Below are positions 1 through 15,081 of a DNA stretch of 64,000 bases, one piece after another. The position numbers and the translations under genes are program-made. Under the pieces are notes generated by a model. It saw only the letters and a program-made list of their open reading frames with translations, did no database searches and was not told the DNA's origin. Numbering within the stretch: position 1 is the first letter of the stretch; each line of letters begins with the position of its first letter. The stretch comes from Trichinella spiralis (Eukaryota; Nematoda; Enoplea; Trichinellida; Trichinellidae): contig CM012953.1 of the NCBI GenBank assembly GCA_000181795.3, forward strand, positions 14,428,183 through 14,492,182, in the 5' to 3' direction.

Positions 1-316
1 TGGAACGGGAAAGATGATCAAATTCAACACCGTCATACTAACTGTTGATTCTTTAAATGGATATCGAATTGATTCATCATCGCAATAAAATCCACGTCTG
101 TACGGCCAAACGAATTTATTGAAAATTAAAATTGGTAAAGAGACTAAATAAAAAAAGAAAATATATTAATAAACAGTTAAAAAAACAGATTAAGCTAAAT
201 TTACCCAAACCAAACAATAATATGTGAATTGAAATTTGAACCGGTGAATAAGTTATCATTTTACTAGTCCTAAAAAAGTTCATCAAATGGCATAATGACA
301 AAATATCGCATTTCAA
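1..316 (-). CDS. Phospholipid phosphatase (PAP2/LPP family), 5' end only
   Basis: Integral membrane lipid phosphate phosphatase of the PLPP/wunen type, which removes phosphate from lipids such as phosphatidate and lysophosphatidate at the cell surface or ER. Two exons are visible: 205-316 (ATG at 316) and 1-143, joined in phase 1 across a 61 bp intron with a TTTATTTAG acceptor. The first gives a hydrophobic segment ending HILLFGL. The second continues VSLPILIF, then the family hallmark RRGFYCDDESIRYPF, the loop after the first membrane span in PLPP1-3. The second exon ends flush with base 1, so the catalytic KxxxxxxRP, SGH and SRxxxxxH motifs lie outside the window. Inner ATG codons at residues 12 and 20 could also be the true start. 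Family assignment is firm; which paralogue it is cannot be told. Confidence 0.8.
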
Positions 317-3544
<3,228 letters not shown>

Positions 3545-4454
3545 CATATGTTGAAACATCGATATTTCTTCAAATGTAAGTTCATTTATGCGAATTCTGA
3601 AGCAGATAAAAATGACTGTTTTTTTATTTGAGAATATATAAATTGCCTTAAGAGCGTTGACTTTAACTGTGTAATTGTTTTGTTACTTAAATTATTTAAA
3701 TAAACTGAAATATTTCATATTCATGAAAGTCAAGTTGAAATTATTTTTGCAATCTTGCTAATTATTTTCTACAGTATACAATGTTATATTTTTTGCAATT
3801 TCTGACGTGTGGATGAGAATATGATGAATTGATAAAATAGATAATTTAATTAAGAATATACATTCTCCGTCGAATGTGAAATGAATTAAAATATGAATAT
3901 AAAAAGCGGAAAACATTGAACTTCATTAATAAATAGGCAAATAGTTAAAGCTCATTATTAATATCATCATAGTAATGTCTGCTTTGAATTCTAAGAATAG
4001 ATTTAGTTAAATGTTGCTAACGGGAATAAGCGCTTTTTTTCTAAAGAAACAGATGCTCATGTTAAATGTAACATTTAATGCAATGACAATTCTTTTGAAA
4101 TAGTTTAATGTTATTAAAATATATGCATTGTTTTTTGTTTTATTTTAGATTTTCGGTTAAAGAACTCGGTTACTGAAGAAAACATTTTTTTTGAAAAATT
4201 ATGTTACTCAGTGATAGAATCTTTTCATATTTGCAAATTATTTGAACGCTACAAATGCTAGTTTGTAGTTAGTTGGTAAAAAATGGTTTTTTGTCTAGTA
4301 AAACTTTATTCTAACGTTGGACATTTTTTTTCCAAATTATAATGGTTTGTGTTCGATTACTTTTTGATTATGCAATTTATGTATATATATATGTATATAG
4401 TTTGTAATATTGCTAAATGGGTAAAATGTTCAGCTTGGAAATAAGGATTAGAAT
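3545..4454. other. Intergenic spacer PCGF-NUDCD2
   Basis: AT-rich, with no supported exon on either strand. It holds the PCGF 3' end and the NUDCD2 promoter. A short TA-rich run lies at about 4380-4400. Confidence 0.5.
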
Positions 4455-5079
4455 ATGTCACACTTTGATGAACGTTCAGGAATCATCGCTTGTCAGACTC
4501 CATGGGGTCGTTGGTGGCAAACTCTAGAAGAAGTGTTCGTTGAATTTGAACTTCAAAAGCCTGTAAAAGGGAAACAGTTATTTGGAGAAATAACAAAGAA
4601 AACAGTTCGCTTTGAAATTAATGGCGAACCTTTATTGAAGGTAATTTTTTAATTAAAATTTCCTCTATAACTGCATATTGATAAGTATTATTAATATTGA
4701 ATTAGAAAATGATCATTTTTCAGTCATGAGTCATATTTTAGGGGGAATTGTTTAATATTGTGCACGAAAATGAGTCGACTTGGACAGTGGAGAAGAATTT
4801 ATTATGTATAATGTTGTCCAAAGCAAAAGCAGACAGTTCAAATTGTTGGCGCAGTTTGTTCGCAGATGGTGATTTTAAAGCAGATGAGGAGACATTTGAT
4901 TACATGGAGAGAAAATTAGTTTTGGAGAAGTTTCAGAAAGAAGTTTGAATGATAATTTTATTTCCCTTTTGCTTCTAGCATTATTTCATATTTTACTGTT
5001 ATAGAATCCTGGAATGGATTTTACAGGTTCAGAAATAACAGGCAATTACCACAATGGTGGACCACAATTGCCCGATTGA
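4455..5079 (+). CDS. NUDCD2: NudC domain-containing protein 2
   Basis: Small CS-domain (p23-like) co-chaperone; in mammals NUDCD2 works with Hsp90 to stabilise LIS1 and dynein regulators. Exons 4455-4640, 4742-4942 and 5005-5079 give 153 aa, close to the 157 aa of the human protein. It aligns over its whole length: FDERSGIIACQTPWGRWWQT at the start, the CS beta-sandwich with VRFEINGEPLLKGELF, WTVEKNLLCIML and NCWRSL, then RKLVLEKFQKENPGMDF and GNYHNGGP at the end. Donors GTAATT and GTTTGA, acceptors TTTTAG and GTTATAG. The reading frame is uninterrupted, so this is a confident one-to-one orthologue. Confidence 0.95.
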
Positions 5080-6045
5080 ACAATTCCAACGGAATAAGTG
5101 GTCATCATCGAATGATGTTGAAATATGATCATTTTAATATATTCTCTGTAGCATATTGTAATTTAAACTCCTTATTAAGGTAAATGAAATTCTTTATTTC
5201 GCAAAGACTCTGCTAAGTTTCAAATTACTTTTAGTTTGTTTTGTGTTGTTGTTGTTTTTGGCTTTTTCAAAAAAATAGAAAATTTCAAAAAAAAGGTTTT
5301 ACGTTGTATTTTTCTCAATAATCAATGGCATTTATCATAAATTTGAAAATAATAATAGTGAACAAATTTAAAGTGAATTTTATTTCAAAATTTCTTCGAT
5401 AGGGGGTGGGGAAGGAGGAGTTTTATTGGTCGTTTTATTTTATTGGTTAAATGATTTTTTACGATTCGCTCATATGAAAAAATGCTGCTCATAAATTATA
5501 AAAATTTCAAATAACATATTTTGCACTAGTGCAGCTGATGAAATTCTGAGCTGCGTATGCAAAGCAAGAGCATTTACACAGGAGCGAATCGCATGAAAAA
5601 TCATTCGAAACCAATAAAAAATGCCTCCGCTAAAATCATTGGCTCAGGTAAAAATTTGTCCAAATTGGACCATCTCTAAAATTCAATTTTTGAAACACAT
5701 TTACAATTTAAAAGAAAAAAGATAATTAATAATGGTTGCAAACATGCATATTATAATTTGATATATTATCTCTTTCACATGAAAGTGAAAGAAAAAACAA
5801 TGTTGAAAGAGTAATATCAATTTCCATAAAACAAGTAAAACATATACTAACTACAGTTATGAATGTACAAATGAAATAATAACATCTAAATAGTAGTAGT
5901 AGTATTATCCCACAATAATAATATTATTATCATTATTATAACTGATGCTGCTATTCTGAGTTGAATTAGGTAAGAAAAATCGTGATGCTGCGGAACCAAA
6001 ACCAAATTTGTAAAGAAAAAAAGTAATTCGTGCAAGTCATGCCGT
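5080..6045. other. Convergent intergenic region with a foldback element
   Basis: Between the stops of NUDCD2 (plus) and NDRG (minus). It contains the inverted-repeat element listed at 5415-5628; the rest is AT-rich 3'-flank sequence without exons. Confidence 0.5.
5415..5628. repeat. Foldback/MITE-like inverted repeat
   Basis: Left arm 5415-5471 and right arm 5582-5628 are imperfect reverse complements. Both carry GATTCGCTC at the inner end, then AATGATTTTT, ATTGGTT and an outer GGAGG. The arms are about 45 bp and roughly 80% alike by eye, with a 110 bp loop that contains the small palindrome TGCACTAGTGCA. No open reading frame. This is the architecture of a non-autonomous DNA element; no clear target-site duplication was found. 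Confidence 0.5.
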
Positions 6046-9000
6046 TCACGCATGAGGACTTGGTGCTTTAGTCAGGGATAATTTTCTTGGTCGATCTGCA
6101 TCTTCCATTGAACTGGACAAAGTGCGCTGCAAATCCATCCCAGGAATGCTGATACCATTCACTGGTAAGAGGAGAAAAATTTGAAAAATTGATGACATGC
6201 CAAAATTGATTGTTCACTTACTGACACCGCAACCTTTTCCGAAAAGAATCAACGCTCGAGTGAGTTTTTCAGGCTAAAATTGAAATGGAATTTATATTTC
6301 AGAACAGATTTAATAAGGCTTATTATATATGTATATATACAGCTTCGGAAATGACGTCTCCGACATCATCAACGACCAATAAAGTGGACTTCAGTTTGCT
6401 CATCGACTGATGCATAGTGTAGACAGTGTGCAGATGGGATGCGCGAGAACCAACCACAAGAAGCGCATCGACTCTGAAAGAGGAAATTAAAAAAAAAAAG
6501 AAATGATAATAGCTGAAGATGGAATTTGAAAAGTGACCAATCACTAACTGAAGTTTCTCGGCTAAATCTGTCGACAAATCAGTTCTGCGCATGAAACTAT
6601 CCAAATATAAGCTCATGTTGTACGGATTCAATTTCTCTTTCACGTGAGTCAAATATTCCGCAACTTTTTCTGGATTGTCGTCGGCAGTCTATAAAAAAAC
6701 CATCTATATACGGTCATCATCTGGATTGGATACACAATAATAGATTATGTACAGAGCCAAATTTGTGAAATATCAAATAATCAAATGCCGACTGATTGAT
6801 AACGTGACAGCTCAACTTTCGACCAATCATCTACAAAATAAATAATTGTTTTTAATTGATCAATTTTCAAAAAGCAATAAATATGCTTTATTTTTGTTTA
6901 CTTTATCTTTAATATATTCCACCACCCCAGCAGTAGTAGACGTGCAGTGGACAAGAACAATACCAAGGCATCGATTGGAATGCATCATCTTGAAAAAGAA
7001 TAAAATACTAGAAACAGTAAAAGAACAAGAAAAATCATTACAGCAAAACGGCATATTATATTTGCTCCTGCACCTTCTCCGAATCCAATCGCAGTTTTGA
7101 AACTGAAATACAAACATTCCATTGTTACAATTTGTATATCTATGTAGAATTTTATTTTTTATTAAAAATATTTACTTGAAATAATCCAAAACGAACGATA
7201 AATCTTCTGCAATTTTATCCAACGTAGGAAAAACAAAACTAAAAATAAAAATTATAAAAAAATTACAACTAAACAAAATACACAACTGAGAATTTTACTC
7301 ATTTGGCAGATTTGGCGCATTATCTTCTTGTCCAACGACACAAACGTGCAAAAAGATAGATTTATTCCTGACGTCAGTCATGCAAGGATTCATCACATAC
7401 TGCGCGAGACTTTTATCTGAAATTCATACATTTATTTAACACGAAAAACTTTTCAATTTATTGAACAAATTCTTAACCTGAAAAAGAATTATTTATTTGT
7501 AGGAAAAAATGGCAATACAATTTACTTACAATTAGCTCCAATATCGTGACATGTTATGAAAATAGTTTTCCCTTGTCGTTCATCCAAATTGCCCTGAAAT
7601 TTAACAAAAATTAACTGCTATAATTGAAAAAGTTCAACATTTCCATCAATATCAATCAATCTGACGACACGTATAACATTGGCATTTAAATTTAAATTAT
7701 CTCAATCAATCGATTGACTGCATCATAAGTTGAAAAAAGTAAAAGAAAAAATACTGAAATTGTTGAAATGTCATTTTCAATACTACTACAAATAAGTTCC
7801 GTTGATATTATATACATTTCAAAGAGGTTAAAAAATCATACAAGCACATAATAATGTAAACTCATATTTCTATATACATAGATCTATTTGCTTAAATATA
7901 CCAATTCTAAGCGCTTACCTGGACAAAAACTTTTATTGTTCCGCTTGGTGGAGTTGGAATTTCGAAAGACTAAAATAAAATAAAAATATACTGGTAAATT
8001 TGAGATATTTTCAAATTTTAAATGAAAAAAATCTCTCAAGCATATTATGTATGCAATCAGATTGAAGAGATGTTGCTGTTGGCTTCATTTTTATGCATTG
8101 AAATTTGATACAAAATTAAAACTATTGCAAGTAGGTTTTGCTAAAATTACAGAAGTAAGGTATTTTTCAAAATTTATTAGGTGAATTGATTTTAGAAAAA
8201 AAACACAATCAGACGAAAATCATTTGTTACCAATTCATTAAATGCAAACTGAACTGCTTGGTGTAAATTCAATTGCTTGCAACATCTGTCCTTAGACAAC
8301 ATAATTGCAACTGTTTACTGTAGGTTAATTCAAAAAAATCTAGCCCAAGAACAAGAAGATTTAAAAATAAGACATAATTTGCTTTTTGCTGTTTTATCTT
8401 TTGAAAAACTTATCCATAGCGTTTAACAGTTTTTCGTAGATTTAAAAATGAAAATTAGAAAAGGAATATTTTTTTGCCTTCTTCCATGAAACCAAAACGC
8501 ACTAAGCAACATTCAAAATTAGAAGAATGTATCGAGTTGAATTGAATAAGCAACGTGAATTTCCTTTCATCACTGTGGTGAATAAATTGGACTGTTAATT
8601 ATGGAAAATATTTCATTAAACATTAAAAATCTAATCGTCATACACGTTTACCTGATGGTAGAACAAATTTCACGTGCAACATTAATCAATAAACAAAAAA
8701 GGAAAGAAAACTGCATTTATCTACAGTACAATGTTTATTTTAGCTAAGCAACATGTTTAATGGAAAATCAAATTAAGCCATATAAAAATCAACTTTCACA
8801 TCTATATATTACATTTACTTATTTATTTATTCGTATTATACTGACGTCAACTGTGAAAAGTTGCAATTAGCTTCCATTATTTCTAGGTTACTGTTGTTCT
8901 AAAGTACTCAACCAAATAAAACCCAAAGTTTATAGGAAAGCAATTAAAATCAAAGAGAATTGTAAAATTTCAAATTAGCATGTGCATATATTATGAGAAA

Positions 9001-10914
9001 TAGTATTCAATTAAAAACAAAAATATGCAGTCAATGTTGAATTTGCTATTTCAAATTTGTGCTGATGAAAAATAGAATTTTAAAAATAAAAATTGTTCAC
9101 ATATTGAAAAGCCGAGCTTATTATGTTCATCGGTAAAAATAAAAGTGAATGCAAAGCAACAAATGATAAACCGGTAAACTTGGTTAAAAAGAATGCTGCA
9201 AGACTAGTTCTATTCAATGATCACAAAGTCATGGACAAATCACAGTATTAGAAAAATTCTCTCTCGACCTGAAATTCAAAAAATGCTTCCACTTTATAAG
9301 TGAATATTAAAAACAAAAAACAAAGGTCAATACAATTTAAAAATCTTATCGTTTATTTTTAATTACGATGAAATTTTAATTACTGATGAAGATGATGATC
9401 GATTTTCTTAGCATTGTAAAAGTTTGATCGACTGCGAAATGAAATTAGCTCAACAATATTTGTTGTCGAGCTTTTTAGTCGTTCAACTTTAACATGAAAC
9501 TTTCATTTAATACTGAAAAGGTTGAAAGTAAATCGATCAATTTTTCTTTCCAATAAAACAACCCTTCTTTTAATGATTTTCTTAATTGAACAACAAATTA
9601 ATCAAATCGTACAAATGAATGTAAAAAGAAAGAAATTATAATACATGTATTCGATAGATTCATATTCAATTGTTGTTAATTGTTCACCAAGCTTAAAACA
9701 GTTTTTTGCAATAAACTTGTTGTTGAAGAGCAGCAGTAATTTTACTACTCTGCTGGCATTGGTGAAAAAGCATCCAGTAAGAATATAAATATATATATAA
9801 ATAAAATGCCAGTCGTGCGTTCTACGCACCTGCTTCACACGACAACTGGTTTTGATAAACGGATAGCAAATCTTGAAAGCTTAATGATTTTTTTCTTCAA
9901 ATTCAATTTAAAGCAAAGCAAGCTAAAAAACCATCTACCATTGTATCAATTATTCATTTTTGCATAAAGTAAAAGCAAGAAAACAAATAAACAAATATAA
10001 GCACAAACATCTCAGAATGAGTGAACAATAATTCAAACTGTTTGTTTACACAAAAAATGGAAAACCTTAATGCAGTAAAAATTGAAATTATCATTGCACC
10101 AAATTTCTCTTTTTTATTCTTGCGTTGAAGAGAAATAAATTTCCATTGAAAAAAATTAAGAGTATTTCTTTTTTCCAATTTCTACTGAATATATGTATAG
10201 ATTTATGCAGTCGGTCGGCCATCCGTTTTCCTGCGTCTTATGAAATTGGTTAGATAATTTGAACACACCAAATGAATGTATTTATTCACCACCAACTGGG
10301 TGGGCAACAATGCCTATCGAAAAATTCAAACAAACCAACCAAGCACACACAAATATTGAGGCTAACTACGAATTCATTGATTTCTAACGTTTCTGCCTTC
10401 CGCAGATGAAACACAACCTCTGGAGCATTTCAGTTTTCCATTAGCGCTCCTTATATTCTTCAGTTTCAATTATTAAATACTTTCTTTATCACTTGTAATT
10501 TTATACTCTTTTTAATAACAATTTTCTCACAACTGATATCTACACCTGAACTAAAATACCGTTTGGTTGAAATTTCTTCAAAATCAAAAAAGAAGCCGCA
10601 ACTTCTCTGCATCAATTCACCTGCGGAACATTTTTGCAAAATTAAAATAAATGAACAATTATTTTAAAAAACTATATTATCTAAAAATTCGATCATTGCC
10701 ATTGGCAAACAGTTTGCACTTCTGAAATGTTGAATTCAAATTGTCCAATGCCTGGCAGTTGAAAGATCGTTAAATCATTAACTCAAAAATTACTCAAAAC
10801 ATCTGCCTAATCAATCACATTCAAATATTAAACAACTTTCATTGACAGCTAAAGTTTAAATTCAAAATTTTATTTCAATCATACCTTGAGGTCGGCTAAA
10901 ATATCTTCCGCCAT
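6046..10914 (-). CDS. NDRG family protein (N-myc downstream-regulated)
   Basis: Alpha/beta-hydrolase-fold protein without hydrolase activity, linked in animals to stress, differentiation and trafficking. Twelve exons (minus): 10885-10914, 7919-7969, 7530-7593, 7299-7416, 7176-7238, 7043-7103, 6902-6988, 6753-6830, 6549-6688, 6341-6473, 6222-6273 and 6046-6161. They sum to 993 nt, 330 aa. Family marks include FITCHDIGANYKS (H43, D44), the degenerate nucleophile elbow GFGEGAGANI (residues 115-124, no catalytic serine), ICRFAMMHSNRCLGIVL, and the C-terminal-half strand ALLVVGSR. The tail DRPRKLSL (from 315) resembles the basophilic phosphosite repeats near NDRG C-termini. Intron 1 is 2.9 kb while the others are mostly 49-178 bp, so a second promoter or extra 5' exons may lie inside it. 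Paralogue number cannot be assigned. Confidence 0.92.
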
Positions 10915-12468
10915 TTGTCAACAGAACAGAAACCAGACAAGCAAACCACAACACTGTCAACAAGCCTGCTACTGAACAGTACAGTTCACGAAAAGTAGGT
11001 TGCATGATCAGTACAAAACAATTCCCTCAAATCTCATATTTATCAATTTCTCCATAATAAATGTTTAATAAAAAAAATACATGCATTGTTCTAGGTTGAA
11101 TTGGAAAGAAAAAATTGCGTTGATCATCGGCTTTTAATTTTGAACACTTTAAATACACAAATTTATTAAATTAACATTCCACAAACAAATGCCGTGATGT
11201 CATATCAAAATGTTTATTTAATCTATTTGTTTATCAAATTAATTAATTTTTGCAGAATTTTTTTAAAAAATTTCTACAATTTTCGATTATTATTTAATTG
11301 CAAGCTTATTAATTAATAAACTTGCAAAATCAAGAAAATCATTTTTAAAACTTTTAGAGCATTTTTTAAAACTAAATTATTTAATGCTAAAAAATGTATA
11401 TCAAAGTGAATATAGTTGATTTGTTTTTGTTTTGAATTAAAAAAAATGTAATCCATACTTTACGCTTATGGAAAAATTATATTCAAATTCACACGTGATT
11501 ATTTAAATTTTTCAACTAAATTTGCAATATAAAATTAAAAATTTAAATTTGATTTTTTAAATTGAAACGAATGTAGGTTAGCTATAAATTAACTTCTGAA
11601 AACGGAAAATTATTCTTGATTTTCTTGATTTTTGAATTTTACAGTACTTTGTTTCTCGTATTTGTTTGTTGTAAATGTAAATGTTTTTATTGTTTTATTC
11701 ATCTTCTGTTAAGTTTCTCCATATATGCAAGGTGATGCATTCCAAACGCGTTTAAATTTTGCAATTTCAAATTGCTATTCTCCAAAGCTGCCTAAAACAA
11801 TAGCAGAAATTCATTGCCGTTTTTCAAGTGTTCCGGAAAATATTTTTTGCAAGTATTTCATGTATTTTTGTTTATTGTTATTGTTTTATTTTTCTTATTT
11901 TATTTCGATTTGTCCATTAGATCAGTAAAGCTTGATAAATTGTGTTATTGAAAAGTAAAAATATTTAATAAGTGAATTTCGATAAACGATTTCGTTTGTT
12001 TTGCCTTTTCATTCATGTTTTGAATCAGAATAGAAAATGAATGAAGTTTATTTAATTTTTTCATTTTGTCGTTATTTTTCTGTGCATGATTCAATATTTG
12101 AAACTTCACTGAGTGCCTTTTTAACCTTTTTATTAATGATAATGTACAGTTTTGTTTTTACTGTAATATAGCATAGATTAACGTTGTTTTTAAATTCGAA
12201 ACACGCACACACACAAATGCATGTGTAATTTTTAAATTATTTGTTCCCTGGGCATTTTATTTAGCTATATTATTAGTGCCACATTGTACCAGTGTTATGC
12301 AAATTTGTTTCAACATGTATCTACATTGATTGTTGATTATGTGATGGATGCTTTTCCTATTGCAATAGTAGCGGTTCGAAGAATAGAGTGGCAGATTTTT
12401 CGTAGGAGTATTATTAGATTTGTTTATTGTTGTTTCAGTTTGATGTAGTTTGTGTTGGTTTGGTGACA
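10915..12468. other. Divergent intergenic region NDRG-TOP3A
   Basis: About 1.5 kb between outward-facing genes, apart from the doubtful small gene at 11725-11951. A good splice acceptor (GTTGTTTCAG, ending at 12438) lies 30 bp before the TOP3A ATG and is a plausible spliced-leader site. A 34-codon upstream ORF from 12344 is out of frame with TOP3A. Confidence 0.45.
11725..11951 (+). CDS. Possible 52-aa hypothetical protein
   Basis: An ATG at 11725 opens a 42-codon stretch with balanced composition (starts MQGDAFQTRLNF, contains LPKTIAEIHCRF). A candidate 68 bp intron (GTATTT to CCATTAG, 11853-11920) links it to ten more codons ending at 11951. Read without splicing it runs to 11928 through a hydrophobic TTT/TTA-rich tail that looks like intron. 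I recognise no family. It could equally be chance coding in an AT-rich intergenic region. Confidence 0.25.
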
Positions 12469-15081
12469 ATGAGGCGTGTTTTGAACGTGGCAGAGAAGAA
12501 CGACGCGTCTCGAACAATTGCTCAAATTTTGAGTCGCGGTCAAATGAATCGTCGAGAGGGTTTTTCCAAATATAACAAAATATACGAATTCAATTGCACA
12601 GTGTTCGGTGAATTGTGCCGGATGGTGTTCACCAGCGTCAGTGGTCATTTGTTGAATTTGGATTTCGATTCCATTTACCGCAATTGGCAAAGCGTTCCCG
12701 TCGATGAGCTGTTCACGGCTCCGGTGCGGAAGTGTTGTTCACCGGACATGCAACCGGTGCTGCGCACATTGCAGGCCGAGGTGCGGATGGTGGATTTGTT
12801 GGTCATTTGGACGGACTGTGATCGTGAGGGTGAGAATATTGGCTTTGAAGTGATCGGCGTGTGTTTGGAGGTGAAGCCATCGCTTGTGGTCAAGCGAGCG
12901 GTGTTTTCCGAATTGACAAGCCAGGCAATCACTAGGGCGCTGGCTTCGCTGACCGAGCCGAATGCTTTGCTGTCGGACGCGGTCGACTGTCGTCAGGAGA
13001 TGGACCTGCGCACCGGGGCGGCGTTTACCCGGTTCCAAACTCTGCGCCTTCGTGACACGTTCAAGAGACAGCTCGGTGACAAGTTGATCAGCTACGGCAG
13101 TTGTCAATTTCCAACGCTTGGACTTGTGGTCGATCGTTACAAGCAGAATCAGGCGTTCATATGCGAGACGTTTTGGAAATTGGTCGCCAAGCACGAGACG
13201 GTGGAATTTCACTGGCGCCGCGGTCGGCTGTTCGACCGCCACGCCTGTGCGACGCTGCTTCAGTTGTGCTTGGAATCGCCGGTGGCCGTGGTCAGAGCGG
13301 TGCGTTCTAGGAAGCGAACGAGAAAACGTCCAGTCGCTTTGGATACGGTAGGCTTGGAGAAGATGGCTTGCAAACGTCTCGGCATGACGGCCAAAGAGGC
13401 GATGGCGGTGGCCGAGAAGCTCTACACACAAGGCTATATTAGTTATCCGCGAACGGAGACCAACTTCTTCCCCAAAGAGATTGATCTGGTCTCGTTGGTC
13501 AAGCAGCACGTCAACGACAGCCAGTGGGGCACGTTTGCCAACCGTGTGCTCAGTCAGGGGGTCCAGCCTCGCCAAGGCAACAAAACTGACAACGCCCATC
13601 CGCCGATCCATCCTATTCGTCACGTCGATCTGGAACAATTTCAACACCAACAGCATCGACGGCTGTACGAGTTTGTCGTCAGGCATTTCCTCGCCTGTAT
13701 ATCCGCCGACGCCCAAGGCTTGCAGACCACCGTCGAAATTGAAGTTGCCGACGAACAGTTCAGTGCTAGCGGTTTGATTGTCACAGAACGAAATTATCTG
13801 GAAGTGTACCACCCGTATGAAAATTGGTCTGAGAAGCAGCTCGACGTTGCGTATGCAGTTGGTGACCGATTCGATGTTCAAGTGGAAATGGTCACCGGTG
13901 AGACCAAGCCTCCGAATTTGTTAACTGAAGCTGATTTGATCGGCTTGATGGAAAAGTTCGGCATCGGTACCGATGCCACGCACGCCGAACACATCGAAAC
14001 CATACAGAAACGCCTGTACGTTGGCTTGACCGCGGACAAGCGTCTGTTGCCGGGATTTTTGGGTTTGGGCTTGGTGGACGGTTACGACGCCATAGGCTGC
14101 CAGTTGGCCAAGCCGGATTTGAGGGCCGACTTCGAAACCGAGCTGCGTCGTATTGCCGACGGTTCCCGTTCCAAGCAGGATGTGCTGGGCGAATACAAGG
14201 CGAAATATTGGCACGTGTTCATGCAAGTGACTGCCATGGCTGAACGTCTCGATCAAGCTTTGTCGGCTTACTTCGACAGCGGCACGGGTCCGTCGACCGT
14301 CGCGGTCAGTGGTCCAAGTGACAACAATTATTCAGCTCGACGACAAGAACAGCGACAGTTGGACAACGTTTGCACACGTTGTTTGTCCTGTGGCAATTCG
14401 ATGAGACTGAAGCAGACTCGAAACGGTATTTATTTTGTCGGCTGTGAAAATTATCCATCTTGCAAAGAGGCGATTTGGTTGGACCAGCGTGAGAGAATTC
14501 AATTCGCCTCAGTGCTGGCCGACCGCTGTGATTGGTGCACGTTGAGGCAGACTCGCCTGATCGAGTTGAAATTGGCACCGAATCCGCTGACGACCAGTCG
14601 TATCTGCGTCACTTGTCCGGCTTCGAATAAGCTGCAAACTCGACAACTGCCCCCGAATCCACCACCGCCCGCGTTTGTACAACTGGACGGTGCTCGGGTG
14701 TCGTTGCCGGCTCCGGGTCCGGAACCGTCGGTTCAGGAGAACCAGGCCATTTGCCAGTGCGGTCTGCCGAGCAAGCTGTTCACCGTACGCAAGGAGGGTC
14801 CGAACAAGGGTCGCACATTTTACGCCTGCTCCAAGATCGGCCACGGGAAGTGCAATTTTTTTGTCTGGGCCGACGTCGGTCCACTACCGTTGTCCAGGTC
14901 GACAATGGTCCAAAGTCAATCCAACACTTTTGGACAATACTTTCCCCAATCCACCCGGCAAACTTATCACAATGCAAGCAGAGGGTTCCAAGCAGGCACT
15001 GGGATCAAAGCCGTTCGAAAATGTGGCCTATGTCGACAACCTGGACATAATGTGAAAAATTGTCCTGAAAAGTTCACTTGA
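12469..15081 (+). CDS. TOP3A: DNA topoisomerase III alpha
   Basis: Type IA topoisomerase that, with BLM helicase and RMI1, dissolves double Holliday junctions. One uninterrupted exon of 870 aa; ATG at 12469 starts RRVLNVAEKNDASRTIA, as in other TOP3A proteins. The Toprim motif TDCDREGENIG has D116, D118 and E120. The catalytic tyrosine is Y326 in GYISYPRTETN. GIGTDATHAEHIETI and GYDAIG follow. The C-terminus has a C4 zinc ribbon (about 639-672), a GRF-type zinc finger starting at C762/C764 with KEGPNKGRTFYAC, and a CCHC knuckle at C852, C855, H860 and C865. Vertebrate TOP3A has two GRF fingers; here I see one. No introns and much higher GC than any neighbour. No obvious mitochondrial leader precedes the ATG. 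Confidence 0.97.
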   Translation: MRRVLNVAEKNDASRTIAQILSRGQMNRREGFSKYNKIYEFNCTVFGELCRMVFTSVSGHLLNLDFDSIYRNWQSVPVDELFTAPVRKCCSPDMQPVLRTLQAEVRMVDLLVIWTDCDREGENIGFEVIGVCLEVKPSLVVKRAVFSELTSQAITRALASLTEPNALLSDAVDCRQEMDLRTGAAFTRFQTLRLRDTFKRQLGDKLISYGSCQFPTLGLVVDRYKQNQAFICETFWKLVAKHETVEFHWRRGRLFDRHACATLLQLCLESPVAVVRAVRSRKRTRKRPVALDTVGLEKMACKRLGMTAKEAMAVAEKLYTQGYISYPRTETNFFPKEIDLVSLVKQHVNDSQWGTFANRVLSQGVQPRQGNKTDNAHPPIHPIRHVDLEQFQHQQHRRLYEFVVRHFLACISADAQGLQTTVEIEVADEQFSASGLIVTERNYLEVYHPYENWSEKQLDVAYAVGDRFDVQVEMVTGETKPPNLLTEADLIGLMEKFGIGTDATHAEHIETIQKRLYVGLTADKRLLPGFLGLGLVDGYDAIGCQLAKPDLRADFETELRRIADGSRSKQDVLGEYKAKYWHVFMQVTAMAERLDQALSAYFDSGTGPSTVAVSGPSDNNYSARRQEQRQLDNVCTRCLSCGNSMRLKQTRNGIYFVGCENYPSCKEAIWLDQRERIQFASVLADRCDWCTLRQTRLIELKLAPNPLTTSRICVTCPASNKLQTRQLPPNPPPPAFVQLDGARVSLPAPGPEPSVQENQAICQCGLPSKLFTVRKEGPNKGRTFYACSKIGHGKCNFFVWADVGPLPLSRSTMVQSQSNTFGQYFPQSTRQTYHNASRGFQAGTGIKAVRKCGLCRQPGHNVKNCPEKFT

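Noticed and set aside
12739-13881. 380-codon open frame antisense to TOP3A
   Set aside because: It is a by-product of the GC-rich codon use of TOP3A. It has no start context, no splice support and no recognisable domain.
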